Assembly: GCF_051900415.1 (NCBI RefSeq)
Contig: NZ_JBHZGL010000003.1
Span: 1-64,000, forward strand
Source: Frateuria_A sp051900415
GTDB taxonomy: Bacteria; Pseudomonadota; Gammaproteobacteria; Xanthomonadales; Rhodanobacteraceae
Reading direction: 5' to 3'
DNA length: 64,000 nucleotides
In this document: positions 22,735 through 31,325 of the stretch, one piece after another
Position numbering within the stretch: the first letter of the stretch is position 1
How the letters are laid out: each line of letters starts with the position of its first letter
Translations under genes and position numbers: made by a program
The notes under the pieces: generated by a model
Databases searched by the model: none
Told to the model about the DNA's origin: nothing
Seen by the model: only the letters and a program-made list of their open reading frames with translations

Positions 22735-22806
22735 GTAGGAGCCCGCTTGCGGGCGACGCGCTTCTCGCGGGCGTGCCAAGGGCATCGTCCGCAAGCGGGC
22801 TCCTAC
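22735..22806. repeat. REP-like inverted repeat, family A
   Basis: GTAGGAGCCCGCTTGCGG and CCGCAAGCGGGCTCCTAC, 18-bp perfect arms, lie between panC and the convergent DUF2147 gene. It could act as a bidirectional terminator. A related copy is at 35720-35787. Confidence 0.85.
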
Positions 22807-22817
22807 CGGTTGCGACC

Positions 22818-23264
22818 TTACTCCTGCCGCTCCCACACCTGGCTGCGGCCGAGCAGGGCGAAGCCGATGTAGCCGTGCACGTCGAGCTTCTGCCCGCCGT
22901 CGAGCATGCTCAGCTTGACCTTGTATGTCTTGCCGTTGTGCGGATCGAGGATCTTGCCGCCGTCCCACACATCGCCGTCGCGGGTGACGCCCCACATGAT
23001 CACCATGCCTTCGACCGGCTTGTCCTTGCGCTCGCCGTCGCACTTGCGGCAGGTCGGGTTCGGGCCCTCGTCCGACTGGAGCACCTTGAGCACCTTGGCC
23101 TGCAGCTCACCGTTCTGCTCGGTGATTTCCACGATGGATTTGGCCTTGCCCGTTTCGTCGTCGATGGTTTTCCAGGTGCCGACCGGGGTGTCGTTGGCGG
23201 CGTAGACGGCGGCGCTGCCGAACAGCAGGCCGGCGGCCAGCGCAAGGCGGAACAGTTGCTTCAT
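22818..23264 (-). CDS. DUF2147 exported protein
   Basis: This 148-residue protein has a signal peptide (MKQLFRLALAAGLLFGSAAV, cleaved near YAA). The mature part matches DUF2147: PVGTWKTIDDETGKAKSIVE, a CRKCDG pair that may bind metal, and GGKILDPHNGKTYKVKLSM. It is periplasmic and of unknown function; in some relatives it is linked to envelope or metal stress. Monocistronic, convergent with panC. Confidence 0.85.
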   Translation of the reverse strand: MKQLFRLALAAGLLFGSAAVYAANDTPVGTWKTIDDETGKAKSIVEITEQNGELQAKVLKVLQSDEGPNPTCRKCDGERKDKPVEGMVIMWGVTRDGDVWDGGKILDPHNGKTYKVKLSMLDGGQKLDVHGYIGFALLGRSQVWERQE

Positions 23265-23423
23265 GGTTGCCCTCCCGTACGAAAGCGTACGGTGCGCAGA
23301 CTGGCGAGCCGCCGCGGGGCCGTCAAGCTGCGTTGCGCAACGCCTGCCGGCTGACCTGCATCAGCCGGGGCAGGGGCCGCGGCTGGCATAATGGGCGGCC
23401 TGCGAATCCTAGAAGTTTTCCCC

Positions 23424-24518
23424 ATGAACGAAGTGAACGAGACGCGCGTGCGCCAGTTGCTGGGCGACCTGGTCGACCCACATACCGGCGCACCCGTGGC
23501 CGATGCGGTGCGAGCGGTGGGCATCGACGGTGCACGGGTGTCGGTGGACATCCAGCTGGGCTACCCGGCCGCCTCGGTGGTCGACGAACTGGCCGCGCGC
23601 GTGCGCCAGGCGCTGGAAGCCGACCCGGCGATCGAGGCGGCCAGCGTGTCGATCGCCAGTCGCATCCACCCACACAAGGTGCAGGGCGTGCTGGCGCCGC
23701 TGGCGAACGTCAAGAACATCATCGTGGTCGCCTCCGGCAAGGGCGGCGTGGGCAAGTCGACGGTATCGGCGAATCTCGCGCTGGCGCTCAAGGCCGAGGG
23801 CGCGCGGGTCGGTGTGCTGGACGCGGACATCTACGGGCCAAGCCAGCCGCGCATGCTGGGCATCGAGGGCAAGCCGCAGTCGCCCGATGGCAAGAGCATC
23901 ACGCCGATGGAAGCGCACGGCTTGCAGGCGATGTCGATCGGCTTCCTGGTCGATCCGGAGACGCCGATGATCTGGCGTGGACCGATGGTCACCCAGGCGA
24001 TGATGCAACTGCTCAACGACACCCGCTGGGACATGCTCGATTACCTGGTGATCGACCTGCCGCCCGGCACCGGCGACATCCAGCTCACGCTCTCGCAGAA
24101 GGTGCCGGTGGCCGGCGCGGTGATCGTCACCACGCCGCAGGACATCGCGCTGCTCGACGCGATCAAGGCGCTGAAGATGTTCGAGAAGGTCGAAGTGCCG
24201 GTTCTGGGCCTGGTCGAGAACATGTCCACCCACGTGTGCTCGCACTGCGGCCACGAGGAGCACGTGTTCGGCGCAGGCGGTGGCGCGCGCATGGCCGACA
24301 CCTATGCGGTGCCGTACCTCGGCTCGTTGCCGCTGGACATCCGTATCCGCGAACAGGCCGACGGCGGCACGCCGACCGTGGCGGCCATGCCCGACTCGGA
24401 CCTGGCCGCGCGCTACCGCGAGATCGCGCGCAACGCCGCCGGCCGGCTTTCGCGCCAGCCGCGCAACAAGTCGCTGGGGCTGGGCAAGATTGTGGTGCAG
24501 AACGCGCCGTCGGCATGA
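23424..24518 (+). CDS. mrp: Iron-sulfur cluster carrier protein Mrp/ApbC
   Basis: This 364-residue P-loop ATPase delivers Fe-S clusters. N-terminal MIP18-like domain (ETRVRQLLGDLVDPHTG), then VVASGKGGVGKSTVSANLAL with the deviant Walker A, LDADIYGPSQPRMLG, LVIDLPPGTGD, and the cluster-binding CSHCGHEEHVF motif. Start 23424 gives the usual MNEV. The following reductase gene overlaps its stop codon by ATGA. Confidence 0.95.
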   Translation: MNEVNETRVRQLLGDLVDPHTGAPVADAVRAVGIDGARVSVDIQLGYPAASVVDELAARVRQALEADPAIEAASVSIASRIHPHKVQGVLAPLANVKNIIVVASGKGGVGKSTVSANLALALKAEGARVGVLDADIYGPSQPRMLGIEGKPQSPDGKSITPMEAHGLQAMSIGFLVDPETPMIWRGPMVTQAMMQLLNDTRWDMLDYLVIDLPPGTGDIQLTLSQKVPVAGAVIVTTPQDIALLDAIKALKMFEKVEVPVLGLVENMSTHVCSHCGHEEHVFGAGGGARMADTYAVPYLGSLPLDIRIREQADGGTPTVAAMPDSDLAARYREIARNAAGRLSRQPRNKSLGLGKIVVQNAPSA

Positions 24519-25069
24519 ACACACCCCGCAGGCGGGTGCTGTGTTTTTCGGGAAGCCTGCGCCGGCGCTCGACCAACACCGCGGCGTTGCAGGCGGCGCA
24601 GGTGCTGGCGCCGGCCGGGCTCGAGCTGGTGTTCTACGGCGGCCTGGGCGGTTTGCCACTGTTCAATCCGGATGTCGAGGCGCTTGCCCTGCCGCCCGAA
24701 GTGCTGGCGCTGCGTGAAGCGGTCGGGCAGGCCGACGCGCTGCTGATCGCCTGCCCGGAATACGCCCATGGCGTCCCCGGCGCCTTCAAGAACCTGCTCG
24801 ACTGGCTGGTCGGTAGCCTGGAATTCCCCGGCAAGCCGGTGGCACTGCTCAATGCGTCCGGGCGCGGTTCGCACCATGCGCAGGATGCGCTGGAGGAAAT
24901 CCTGCGCACGATGTCGGCGCGCGTGCTTGGCGGCGCGTGCGGCACGGTGGCGCTGCCGGGCGCCGGTTGCAATCGTGGCGATGTATTGGCAAGCCCGGAG
25001 CGCTGCGCCGAGTTGCGTTCGCTTCTGCTGGCACTGGAGCACGCGCTCGCCGTCGGAGCGCCCAGGTAG
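24515..25069 (+). CDS. NADPH-dependent FMN reductase family protein
   Basis: This 184-residue flavodoxin-fold protein has the FMN phosphate loop CFSGSLRRRSTNTAAL and the signature CPEYAHGVPGAFKNLLDWL. This family includes chromate and quinone reductases. The ATG overlaps the mrp stop (ATGA), so the two are translationally coupled; a role in supplying electrons or in redox repair linked to Fe-S carriers is an inference from position. Confidence 0.88.
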   Translation: MNTPRRRVLCFSGSLRRRSTNTAALQAAQVLAPAGLELVFYGGLGGLPLFNPDVEALALPPEVLALREAVGQADALLIACPEYAHGVPGAFKNLLDWLVGSLEFPGKPVALLNASGRGSHHAQDALEEILRTMSARVLGGACGTVALPGAGCNRGDVLASPERCAELRSLLLALEHALAVGAPR

Positions 25070-25079
25070 CGCCGGGGTT

Positions 25080-25162
25080 GGCGGTCGCGCACAGGTGCGC
25101 TCCTGCAAATGGCTTCCGCTGGTCGTGGGTTCCCTGTAGGACCGCAGCTGTGCGCGACCGCC
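25080..25162. repeat. REP-like inverted repeat, family B
   Basis: GGCGGTCGCGCACA (25080-25093) and TGTGCGCGACCGCC (25149-25162), perfect 14-bp arms around a variable centre containing GGTGCGCTCCTGC. Between the reductase gene and dcd. Confidence 0.8.
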
Positions 25163-25277
25163 ATGTCCAGGCTGGCACCGGCCCTGCCAACCGCCGGGGC
25201 AGGCTGGCGCCCGCGCCGTCCAACCGTGTATTTTCCCCGCTTTGCGCCCGGCAGCCGGGCGACCGATGGAGCGCCGC

Positions 25278-25844
25278 GTGAGCATCAAGTCCGACAAGTG
25301 GATCCGCCGCATGGCCGAAGGGCACGGCATGATCGAGCCGTTCGAGCCAGGCCAGGTGAAGGTGCGCGAGGGCAACAAGCTGGTGTCCTACGGCACGTCC
25401 AGTTACGGCTACGACGTGCGCTGCGCGCGCGAGTTCAAGATCTTCACGAACATCAACTCGACCATCGTCGACCCGAAGGCGTTCGATCCGACCAGTTTCG
25501 TGGACATTGAGGCGGACGTGTGCATCATCCCGCCCAACTCATTCGCGCTGGCGCGCACGGTCGAATATTTCCGCATCCCGCGCAAAGTGCTCACCATCTG
25601 CCTGGGCAAAAGCACCTACGCGCGCTGCGGCATCATCGTCAACGTGACGCCGCTGGAGCCGGAATGGGAGGGCCACGTGACGCTCGAGTTCTCCAACACC
25701 ACGCCGTTGCCGGCCAAGATCTACGCCAATGAAGGTGTTGCGCAGATGCTGTTCCTCGAGTCCGACGAGGAGTGCGAAACCAGCTACAAGGACCGCGGCG
25801 GCAAGTACCAGGGCCAGCAGGGCGTGACCCTGCCGCGTACCTGA
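25278..25844 (+). CDS. dcd: dCTP deaminase
   Basis: This 188-residue enzyme deaminates dCTP to dUTP for thymidylate synthesis. Motifs: SSYGYDVRCAREFKIF, LARTVEYFRIPR, GKSTYARCGIIVNVTPLEPE and the catalytic Glu in HVTLEFSNTTPLPAKIYANE. GTG 25278 (SIKSDKWIRRMAEGHGMIEP) follows GGAG and gives the canonical length; ATG 25266 is the alternative. Confidence 0.97.
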   Translation: MSIKSDKWIRRMAEGHGMIEPFEPGQVKVREGNKLVSYGTSSYGYDVRCAREFKIFTNINSTIVDPKAFDPTSFVDIEADVCIIPPNSFALARTVEYFRIPRKVLTICLGKSTYARCGIIVNVTPLEPEWEGHVTLEFSNTTPLPAKIYANEGVAQMLFLESDEECETSYKDRGGKYQGQQGVTLPRT

Positions 25845-25938
25845 GCGGCCGCCTGAATCGCGCCGGCCAGGAGCGGCCGGGGCCTCTTTGCCCGGCGCTA
25901 CACTGCGCCTGTTCCCAGGTTCGACCCAGGAGATCCCC

Positions 25939-26424
25939 ATGACCCGCTTTACCACGATGTTCCACCGCGCTGGCGCCGCGCTCCTGCTGGGCAGCCTGCT
26001 GGTGCTGGGCGGCTGCCACGGCAACAGCGTCAAGGAACAGGCCGCCATGGCCAAGGCGCAGAACGAGTTCGATACCACCCTCAAGGCTTACAAGAGCGGC
26101 CAGTTCCTGGTTGACGGCGCGGTGCTTTCCGCGCTCGATACCGGCAGCCACTTCGCCTACCTGAAGGATGTCGGCAAGCTGCCCAAAACCGTGCTGCTGC
26201 TGCCGAGCGACGATTCGAAGATCCGCAAGGCGCACCTGCAGTTCATGGCGCGCATGGTGCTCGACTACGGTTTCGCCGTTTATTACGACGACGATGGCGA
26301 GCTGAAGAAGATCAATCCGGTCGAGACCAAGGCCCGTGCGCTTGAGGACTACCACGCCCCCGTCAAGATGAACGACGAACTTCAGGGCAAGGACGCGTCC
26401 GGTCGTACCGACCAGCAGTACTGA
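25939..26424 (+). CDS. Small lipoprotein of unknown function
   Basis: This 161-residue protein has the lipobox SLLVLGGCHG (Cys at about residue 28). The mature part is helical and charged (KEQAAMAKAQNEFDTTLKAYKSG) and ends with a Lys/Asp-rich tail. AGGAG precedes the ATG. I do not recognise the family. A hairpin at 26443-26474 follows the stop. Confidence 0.75.
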   Translation: MTRFTTMFHRAGAALLLGSLLVLGGCHGNSVKEQAAMAKAQNEFDTTLKAYKSGQFLVDGAVLSALDTGSHFAYLKDVGKLPKTVLLLPSDDSKIRKAHLQFMARMVLDYGFAVYYDDDGELKKINPVETKARALEDYHAPVKMNDELQGKDASGRTDQQY

Positions 26425-26442
26425 AGCCACGTGCCGGCTTTG

Positions 26443-26474
26443 CCTGTAGAGGCCCGTAAGTGGGCTTCTACAGG
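26443..26474 (+). terminator. Hairpin after lipoprotein gene (degenerate REP or terminator)
   Basis: CCTGTAGAGGCCC and GGGCTTCTACAGG arms around GTAAGT. No T-run follows, so it may be a decayed family-A REP acting as a stabilising hairpin between convergent genes. Confidence 0.5.
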
Positions 26475-26484
26475 CCTGTCGGGG

Positions 26485-26898
26485 TCAGCAGGACAGTGTC
26501 TCGCGCAGGCGGTCGAGCAGGGCGTCCCGCCTGTCCTCTGCATAGGGAACGGCGGGGCCGCTGCCCCACACCGGCCCTGGCCACGCGGCATCGCCTTCGC
26601 AACGCGCCACCACATGCACATGCAACTGGCGCACGATGTTGCCCAGTGCGCCCAGGTTGAGCTTGTCGCACGGAGCCACCACACGCAGGGCAGCACCCGC
26701 GCGGTCGGCTTCATGCCACAGCAGTGTCCGTTCCGATGGCGTGAGATCGGCGATTTCCACCAGCCCCGCGCGCTGCGGTACCAGTACCAGCCAGGCGAAG
26801 CGAGCGTCGTTCACCAGCCGCACCTCGCACAGGTCCAGTCGAGCCACCGGGACGGTGTCGGCCGCAAGGCGCGGGTCGAGCTCGAATCCGATGCTCAT
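26485..26898 (-). CDS. HIT-family hydrolase
   Basis: This 137-residue protein ends its core with RQLHVHVVARCEGDAAWPGP, the histidine-triad-like motif (HxHxx; the third His of the classical triad is replaced). The N-terminal half has the usual HIT beta strands (CEVRLVNDARFAWLVLVPQR). Likely a nucleotide hydrolase or transferase. Its ATG overlaps the stop of the upstream dienelactone hydrolase gene by ATGA, so both are co-translated. Confidence 0.85.
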   Translation of the reverse strand: MSIGFELDPRLAADTVPVARLDLCEVRLVNDARFAWLVLVPQRAGLVEIADLTPSERTLLWHEADRAGAALRVVAPCDKLNLGALGNIVRQLHVHVVARCEGDAAWPGPVWGSGPAVPYAEDRRDALLDRLRETLSC

Positions 26899-27563
26899 GC
26901 GCCTGCCAGTTCCTTGTCGAAGAAGGCCATCGTGCGCTGCCAGGCCAGCTTGGCGCTGGCTTCTTCGTAGTGCGGATCATGGTCACGGTTGAACGCGTGC
27001 CCTGCCGGGTAGGTAAAGACGTCCATCTGCGGCAACCGTTCGCGGTGCTTGGCCACGGCTTCGGGCGGAATGCTCCTGTCGCGCTCGCCGAAGTGGAACA
27101 TCACCGGTGCTTTGGGCGTTTCGCCCAGGAAGGGCAGGTTGCGCGCGCCGTAATAGCTCACCGAGGGCAACCCCAGCCGCAGCGCCGACAGCAGCGCCAC
27201 GGTGCCGCCCCAGCAGAAGCCGACGGTGCCGATACGCCCGGCCGAGGCGATCGCCTCGGCGGCGCTGGCGACATCCTCGACCGCACGCTCCAGCCCCAGT
27301 TCGGTGACCAGCGCCTTGCCGCGCTGCATGCCGCTGTCGTCGTAGGCAAGCTCCAGGCCGCTTTCCAGGTGATCGAAGAACGCCGGCGCGATCGCCGTGT
27401 AGCCGGCCGCCGCGAAGCGATCCGCCAAGTCGCGGATGTGCGCGGTGACGCCGAAGATCTCCTGGATCACCACCACGCCGCCCTTGGGCTTGCCCTCCGG
27501 CTTGGCCAGATAGCCGCCGATGCATTGCGTGCCGCTGGTAGGGATGTTGATGGACTGGCCCAT
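26895..27563 (-). CDS. Dienelactone hydrolase family protein
   Basis: This 222-residue alpha/beta hydrolase has VVVIQEIFGVTAHIRDLADR, the nucleophile motif VGFCWGG (Cys in place of Ser), and the acid and His in FGERDRSIPPEA and AGHAFNRD, which together form the Cys-Asp-His triad. Start 27563 (MGQSINIPTSG) is preceded by AGGAGC. Aromatic-ring degradation or a housekeeping detoxification role are both possible. Confidence 0.9.
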   Translation of the reverse strand: MGQSINIPTSGTQCIGGYLAKPEGKPKGGVVVIQEIFGVTAHIRDLADRFAAAGYTAIAPAFFDHLESGLELAYDDSGMQRGKALVTELGLERAVEDVASAAEAIASAGRIGTVGFCWGGTVALLSALRLGLPSVSYYGARNLPFLGETPKAPVMFHFGERDRSIPPEAVAKHRERLPQMDVFTYPAGHAFNRDHDPHYEEASAKLAWQRTMAFFDKELAGA

Positions 27564-28142
27564 GGTGGTGCTCCTGTGGGGCGGCGGCGAGTGGGTGGGG
27601 CCGAATTGTATCGGGCAGGGAACGGAGAACAGGGAACATGTAGATTGCCGCGGGGCTGGTCGTCGTCGTGTTGAAGGGGCATGGCGGCTGTTTCGATCCT
27701 TCCCCGTCCACGGGGGAAGGATCGAGTGCGTGATGCCACCCGACGAGTCGGGCCTTTCCTCGGCGTCTGCGGTGCATCGTGATCCCTCCCCCGTTGACGG
27801 GGGAAGGTGCCCGCAGGGCGGATGGGGAGGTCTTGCGAAAGGCTCATCCTGTGCATCGCGCCCAAAAGCGCCCCCATCCGCCTGTCGGCACCTTCCCCCG
27901 CGTTCGCGGGGGAAGGCTCGGGTGTGCGATGCACGCGACGTGTCGGGCATTTCATCTGCGTCTGCGAGCGCCGTGATCCTTCCCCCGTTGACGGGGGAAG
28001 GTGCCCGAAGGGCGGATGGGGGAAGCCTTGCGGGAAATCACCCGGATATCACGCCCAAAAGCGCCCCCATCCGCCTGTCGGAACCTTCCCCCGCATTCGC
28101 GGGGGAAGGTTCGGGGACGTGGCATCCCGCCGTTCCCGTTCC
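27564..28142. other. Repeat-filled intergenic region, no gene
   Basis: About 580 bases between the hydrolase and rimO genes carry no plausible gene. They consist mostly of family-D REP-like modules (see 27696-28112), with a -10 box for rimO just beyond. Confidence 0.8.
27696..28112. repeat. Tandem composite repeat, family D (REP cluster)
   Basis: Hairpins of the form CCTTCCCCCG-nnnn-CGGGGGAAGG occur at about 27697, 27786, 27892, 27979 and 28085. Between them lie GGTGCCCGAAGGGCGGATGG and its complement CCCCCATCCGCCTGTCGG, and twice the phrase CGCCCAAAAGCGCCCCCATC. Two composite units (about 27780-27920 and 27975-28112) are near-identical tandem copies. Confidence 0.9.
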
Positions 28143-28144
28143 CC

Positions 28145-28150
28145 TATAAT
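28145..28150 (+). promoter_or_regulatory. -10 element of the rimO promoter
   Basis: A perfect TATAAT lies 36 bases before the rimO ATG, but no good -35 is seen 16-18 bases upstream, where the REP cluster ends. Confidence 0.5.
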
Positions 28151-28185
28151 TGCCTGTTTACCCAGCACTCTCCCGGTAGCACTCC

Positions 28186-29523
28186 ATGTCGCAGGCTTCT
28201 CCCAAGATCGGTTTCGTCAGCCTCGGCTGCCCCAAGGCGCTGGTCGATTCCGAGCGCATCCTCACCCAGCTGAAGGTCGAGGGCTACGAGATCGTGCCCA
28301 GCTACCAGGCGGCCGACGCAGTGGTGGTCAACACCTGCGGCTTCATCGACGCGGCGGTGCAGGAGTCGCTGGATGCCATCGGCGAGGCGCTGCACGAGAA
28401 CGGCAAGGTGATCGTCACCGGTTGCCTGGGCAAGCGCTCGGAGCTGATCCGCGAGGCCTATCCGGAAGTGCTCTCGATCAGCGGCCCGCAGGACTACGCC
28501 AGCGTGATGAGCGCAGTGCACACGGCGCTGCCGCCGCAGCGCAATCCGTTGCTGGACATCATTCCGGACACCGGCATCAAACTGACGCCCAAGCACTACG
28601 CGTATCTGAAGATTTCCGAAGGCTGCAATCACCGCTGCAGCTTCTGCATCATCCCCTCGATGCGCGGCGATCTCGTCTCGCGCCCGGTCGACCAGGTATT
28701 GCTCGAAGCAGAGAAACTCGTCAAGGGCGGCGTGAAGGAACTGCTGGTCATCTCGCAGGACACCAGCGCCTACGGCGTGGACCTCAAGTACGCCGAACGC
28801 GAGTGGCGCGGCAAGGCCTACCGTACCCGGATGACCGAGCTGTGCCAGGGATTGTCCGAGCTCGGCGTGTGGACGCGCCTGCACTATGTCTACCCGTACC
28901 CGCACGTGGACGAGGTGATGCCGCTGATGGCCGAGGGAATGATCCTTCCCTACCTGGACATCCCGTTCCAGCACGCCAGCCCGCGCATCCTCAAGCTGAT
29001 GAAGCGGCCCGGCAACATCGACAAGACGCTCGAGCGCATCCGCAACTGGCGCGCGGCGGTGCCGGACATCACCCTGCGCAGCACCTTCATCGTCGGCTTC
29101 CCCGGCGAGACCGACGCCGAGTTCGAGGAACTGCTCGACTTCCTGCGCGAGGCCGAGCTCGATCGCGTGGGCGCGTTCGCCTACTCGCCGGTCGAGGGCG
29201 CCCGGGCAAACGAATTGCCCGACCCGGTGTCCGAGGAACTCAAGGAAGACCGCCTCGAGCGCTTCATGGCCGTCCAGGCGGAGATCTCCGCGGCCAAGCT
29301 GCAACGCAAGCTCGGCCGCACGCTGACCGTGCTGGTCGACGAGGCCGGCGCCGAGGGCGCGGTGGCGCGCTCGGCGGCCGATGCGCCGGAAATCGACGGC
29401 GTGGTGCACATCGCCGACGGCCAGGCGCTCAAGCCGGGCCAGTTCGTGCAGGTGGTGGTCGAGGGGGCGGACGAGCACGACCTGCACGCGCGCCTGGCGC
29501 AGCCACTGCTGAAGGTCGTGTAG
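28186..29523 (+). CDS. rimO: Ribosomal protein S12 methylthiotransferase
   Basis: This 445-residue radical-SAM enzyme methylthiolates Asp of ribosomal protein S12. N-terminal UPF0004 domain with three cluster cysteines (LGCPKA, NTCGF, TGCLGKR), radical-SAM motif CNHRCSFCIIPSMRG, and a C-terminal TRAM domain (LGRTLTVLVDEAGAEG). LGCPKALVDSERILTQL distinguishes RimO from MiaB. A DUF3025 gene follows seven bases later. Confidence 0.97.
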   Translation: MSQASPKIGFVSLGCPKALVDSERILTQLKVEGYEIVPSYQAADAVVVNTCGFIDAAVQESLDAIGEALHENGKVIVTGCLGKRSELIREAYPEVLSISGPQDYASVMSAVHTALPPQRNPLLDIIPDTGIKLTPKHYAYLKISEGCNHRCSFCIIPSMRGDLVSRPVDQVLLEAEKLVKGGVKELLVISQDTSAYGVDLKYAEREWRGKAYRTRMTELCQGLSELGVWTRLHYVYPYPHVDEVMPLMAEGMILPYLDIPFQHASPRILKLMKRPGNIDKTLERIRNWRAAVPDITLRSTFIVGFPGETDAEFEELLDFLREAELDRVGAFAYSPVEGARANELPDPVSEELKEDRLERFMAVQAEISAAKLQRKLGRTLTVLVDEAGAEGAVARSAADAPEIDGVVHIADGQALKPGQFVQVVVEGADEHDLHARLAQPLLKVV

Positions 29524-29529
29524 CCGTCC

Positions 29530-30324
29530 ATGCGCTACGTTGCGCCGGCGCGCGAGGCGGTCGACCCGGCCGTGTTCGGGCGGCCGCCGTTGACCGGATG
29601 GGCCGAGTTCGCAGAGCTGCTCCATGGAACAGACTGGCCCACGCTCGACGCCTTGAATGCGCGCTGGCCCGCCAGCTCGCGCGAGCGCTTCGTGGCGCAG
29701 ACACACGAGTTGCTGGCCGATGGCCGTCACTACGAGCAGCGCATTGCCGAAACCGGCGTCATCGCCACCCGCGAGCGCAACTGGCACGACCTGTTCAATG
29801 CACTGGCGTGGCTTCACCACGCCCCGCTCAAGCGGGCGCTCAACGCGCAGCAGGTGATCGAGATCGCGCGGGTCGGCCCAAAGAGCCGCACCCGTCCGCA
29901 GTGCGCGCTGACGCATTTCGATGAGGCGGGCGTGATCCTTGCGCTGCGCGATCCCACGCTGTTGGCCTTGTGGGATGCGCACGACTGGCACGGCCTGTTC
30001 TGGCGCCGTCGCGACGCGTGGCTGGACGGTTCGCTGGAGCTTGTGGTGTTCGGGCATGCGTTGCTCGAACACGCGCTGACGCCGGACCGCCTGCTGGTCG
30101 GCAAGGCGATCGCGGTGATCGGGCAAGGGCCGTCCTGCGAGCGGGTGGCGCAAGCGATCGCGCAGGGGCGCCTGTTGCGCGATCCGCAGGAGCTGCGGCC
30201 GTTGCCGTTGTCGGGGATTCCGGGCTGGCACGAGGGGAACGCGAGCGAGGCGTTTCATCGGGAAGCAGCCTGTTACCGGCCCTTGCGCGTGGGACGGGTG
30301 TATCCAGAGCCGCTGAGGGAATAG
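29530..30324 (+). CDS. DUF3025 family protein
   Basis: This 264-residue cytoplasmic protein has the family signature TRERNWHDLFNALAWLHHAP followed by KRALNAQQV. It contains several conserved His and Trp residues (HDWHGLFWRRRD) but no known catalytic motif. The start is seven bases after rimO, implying co-transcription. The function is unknown across the family. Confidence 0.88.
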   Translation: MRYVAPAREAVDPAVFGRPPLTGWAEFAELLHGTDWPTLDALNARWPASSRERFVAQTHELLADGRHYEQRIAETGVIATRERNWHDLFNALAWLHHAPLKRALNAQQVIEIARVGPKSRTRPQCALTHFDEAGVILALRDPTLLALWDAHDWHGLFWRRRDAWLDGSLELVVFGHALLEHALTPDRLLVGKAIAVIGQGPSCERVAQAIAQGRLLRDPQELRPLPLSGIPGWHEGNASEAFHREAACYRPLRVGRVYPEPLRE

Positions 30325-30429
30325 GAGCATGGACTACCATCGCGCGGCCCACTCCCACGCGACTCGTGCCCCACGGCCCCTTGACGCCCCTGCCGGCACA
30401 GTGGCGCTCCCGCACGGTGGAGCGCCCGC

Positions 30430-30834
30430 GTGATCCCACGCTTCAACGACCACGCCGCCAACGAACGCACCTACCTGGCATGGGTACGCACGGCGATCGC
30501 GGTGATGGCGTTCGGCTTCCTGGTCGAACGCTTCGATCTGTTCATCACCTACGCCTCGCAGAACGCCTCGCGTGCGGCGCACAAGCTGCATCTGCACCTG
30601 CGCCTGACCGAGTGGGTCGGCCTGCTGCTGATCGTGTTCGGCGCGCTGATCATCCTGCTCGCCTCGGCGCGCTTCCTGCGGAACCGCCGCGACATCGCGC
30701 ACGAGCGCATGGAGGATTACGCCGGCCCGGTGGGCGAGAAGCTGCTGGCGGCGATCCTGGTGCTGCTCGGCCTGTTCCTGGTGGTCTACGTGGGGCAGGA
30801 ACTGGCGGCGCTCAGCTCTCAGCCGGACGTGTAA
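30430..30834 (+). CDS. DUF202 (YidH-like) inner-membrane protein
   Basis: This 134-residue protein begins NDHAANERTYLAWVRTAIAV, the DUF202 hallmark NERTxLAWxRT, and has three hydrophobic segments (about 22-40, 63-82, 108-125). The start is GTG 30430 behind GGAG. Its last 16 bases overlap the 3' end of greB on the other strand. The function is unknown. Confidence 0.9.
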   Translation: MIPRFNDHAANERTYLAWVRTAIAVMAFGFLVERFDLFITYASQNASRAAHKLHLHLRLTEWVGLLLIVFGALIILLASARFLRNRRDIAHERMEDYAGPVGEKLLAAILVLLGLFLVVYVGQELAALSSQPDV

Positions 30835-31325
30835 TCCACCGCGACGACGGCGAAGCGCGTGGGGCCTGCAGGCAACTCGGCCTCGAACTCGTCGTCGAGC
30901 TTTTTCTTGATCAGCGCGCGGGCCAGCGGTGAATCGATACTGATCCATCCGCGCTTGGCGTCCGTCTCGTCCGGCCCGACGATGCGGTAACGGACGGTAT
31001 CGCCGCTGTCGATATTTTCAAGCTCGACGCACGCGCCGAAGAACACGGTTTGCCGATCGGCCGGCGCGCCCTCGGCGACCTTGAGTTGCGGGATGCGCTT
31101 GCTGAGGTAGCGCACGCGCCGGTCGATCTCGCCCAGTTGCTTCTTGCGATAGGTGTACTCGGCGTTTTCCGAGCGGTCGCCCTCGGCCGCGGCGGCCGCC
31201 AGCGCCTTGACCACTTCAGGCCGCAGCGTGTGCCACAGGTGATCGAGTTCGGCCTTGAGCCGCTCGAAGCCTTCGCGGGTCACGATCGCCGTGGAAGACG
31301 GCGCGGGTGGACGCCAGCGGCTCAT
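30819..31325 (-). CDS. greB: Transcript cleavage factor GreB
   Basis: This 168-residue factor rescues backtracked RNA polymerase. The N-terminal coiled coil (REGFERLKAELDHLWHTLRP with DRSENAEYTYRKKQLGEIDR) carries the acidic tip; the C-terminal FKBP-like domain ends ISIDSPLARALIKKKLDDEF. YRKKQ rather than the GreA form indicates GreB. Its ATG overlaps the stop of the upstream membrane-protein gene (ATGA), making it the last gene of a three-gene coupled operon. Confidence 0.95.
   Translation of the reverse strand: MSRWRPPAPSSTAIVTREGFERLKAELDHLWHTLRPEVVKALAAAAAEGDRSENAEYTYRKKQLGEIDRRVRYLSKRIPQLKVAEGAPADRQTVFFGACVELENIDSGDTVRYRIVGPDETDAKRGWISIDSPLARALIKKKLDDEFEAELPAGPTRFAVVAVDYTSG

Noticed and set aside
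27807..29924. A 705-codon plus-strand frame overlapping rimO
   Set aside because: It starts inside the REP cluster and runs out of frame through rimO, giving Arg/Gly-rich sequence. rimO in its own frame has the radical-SAM cysteines.
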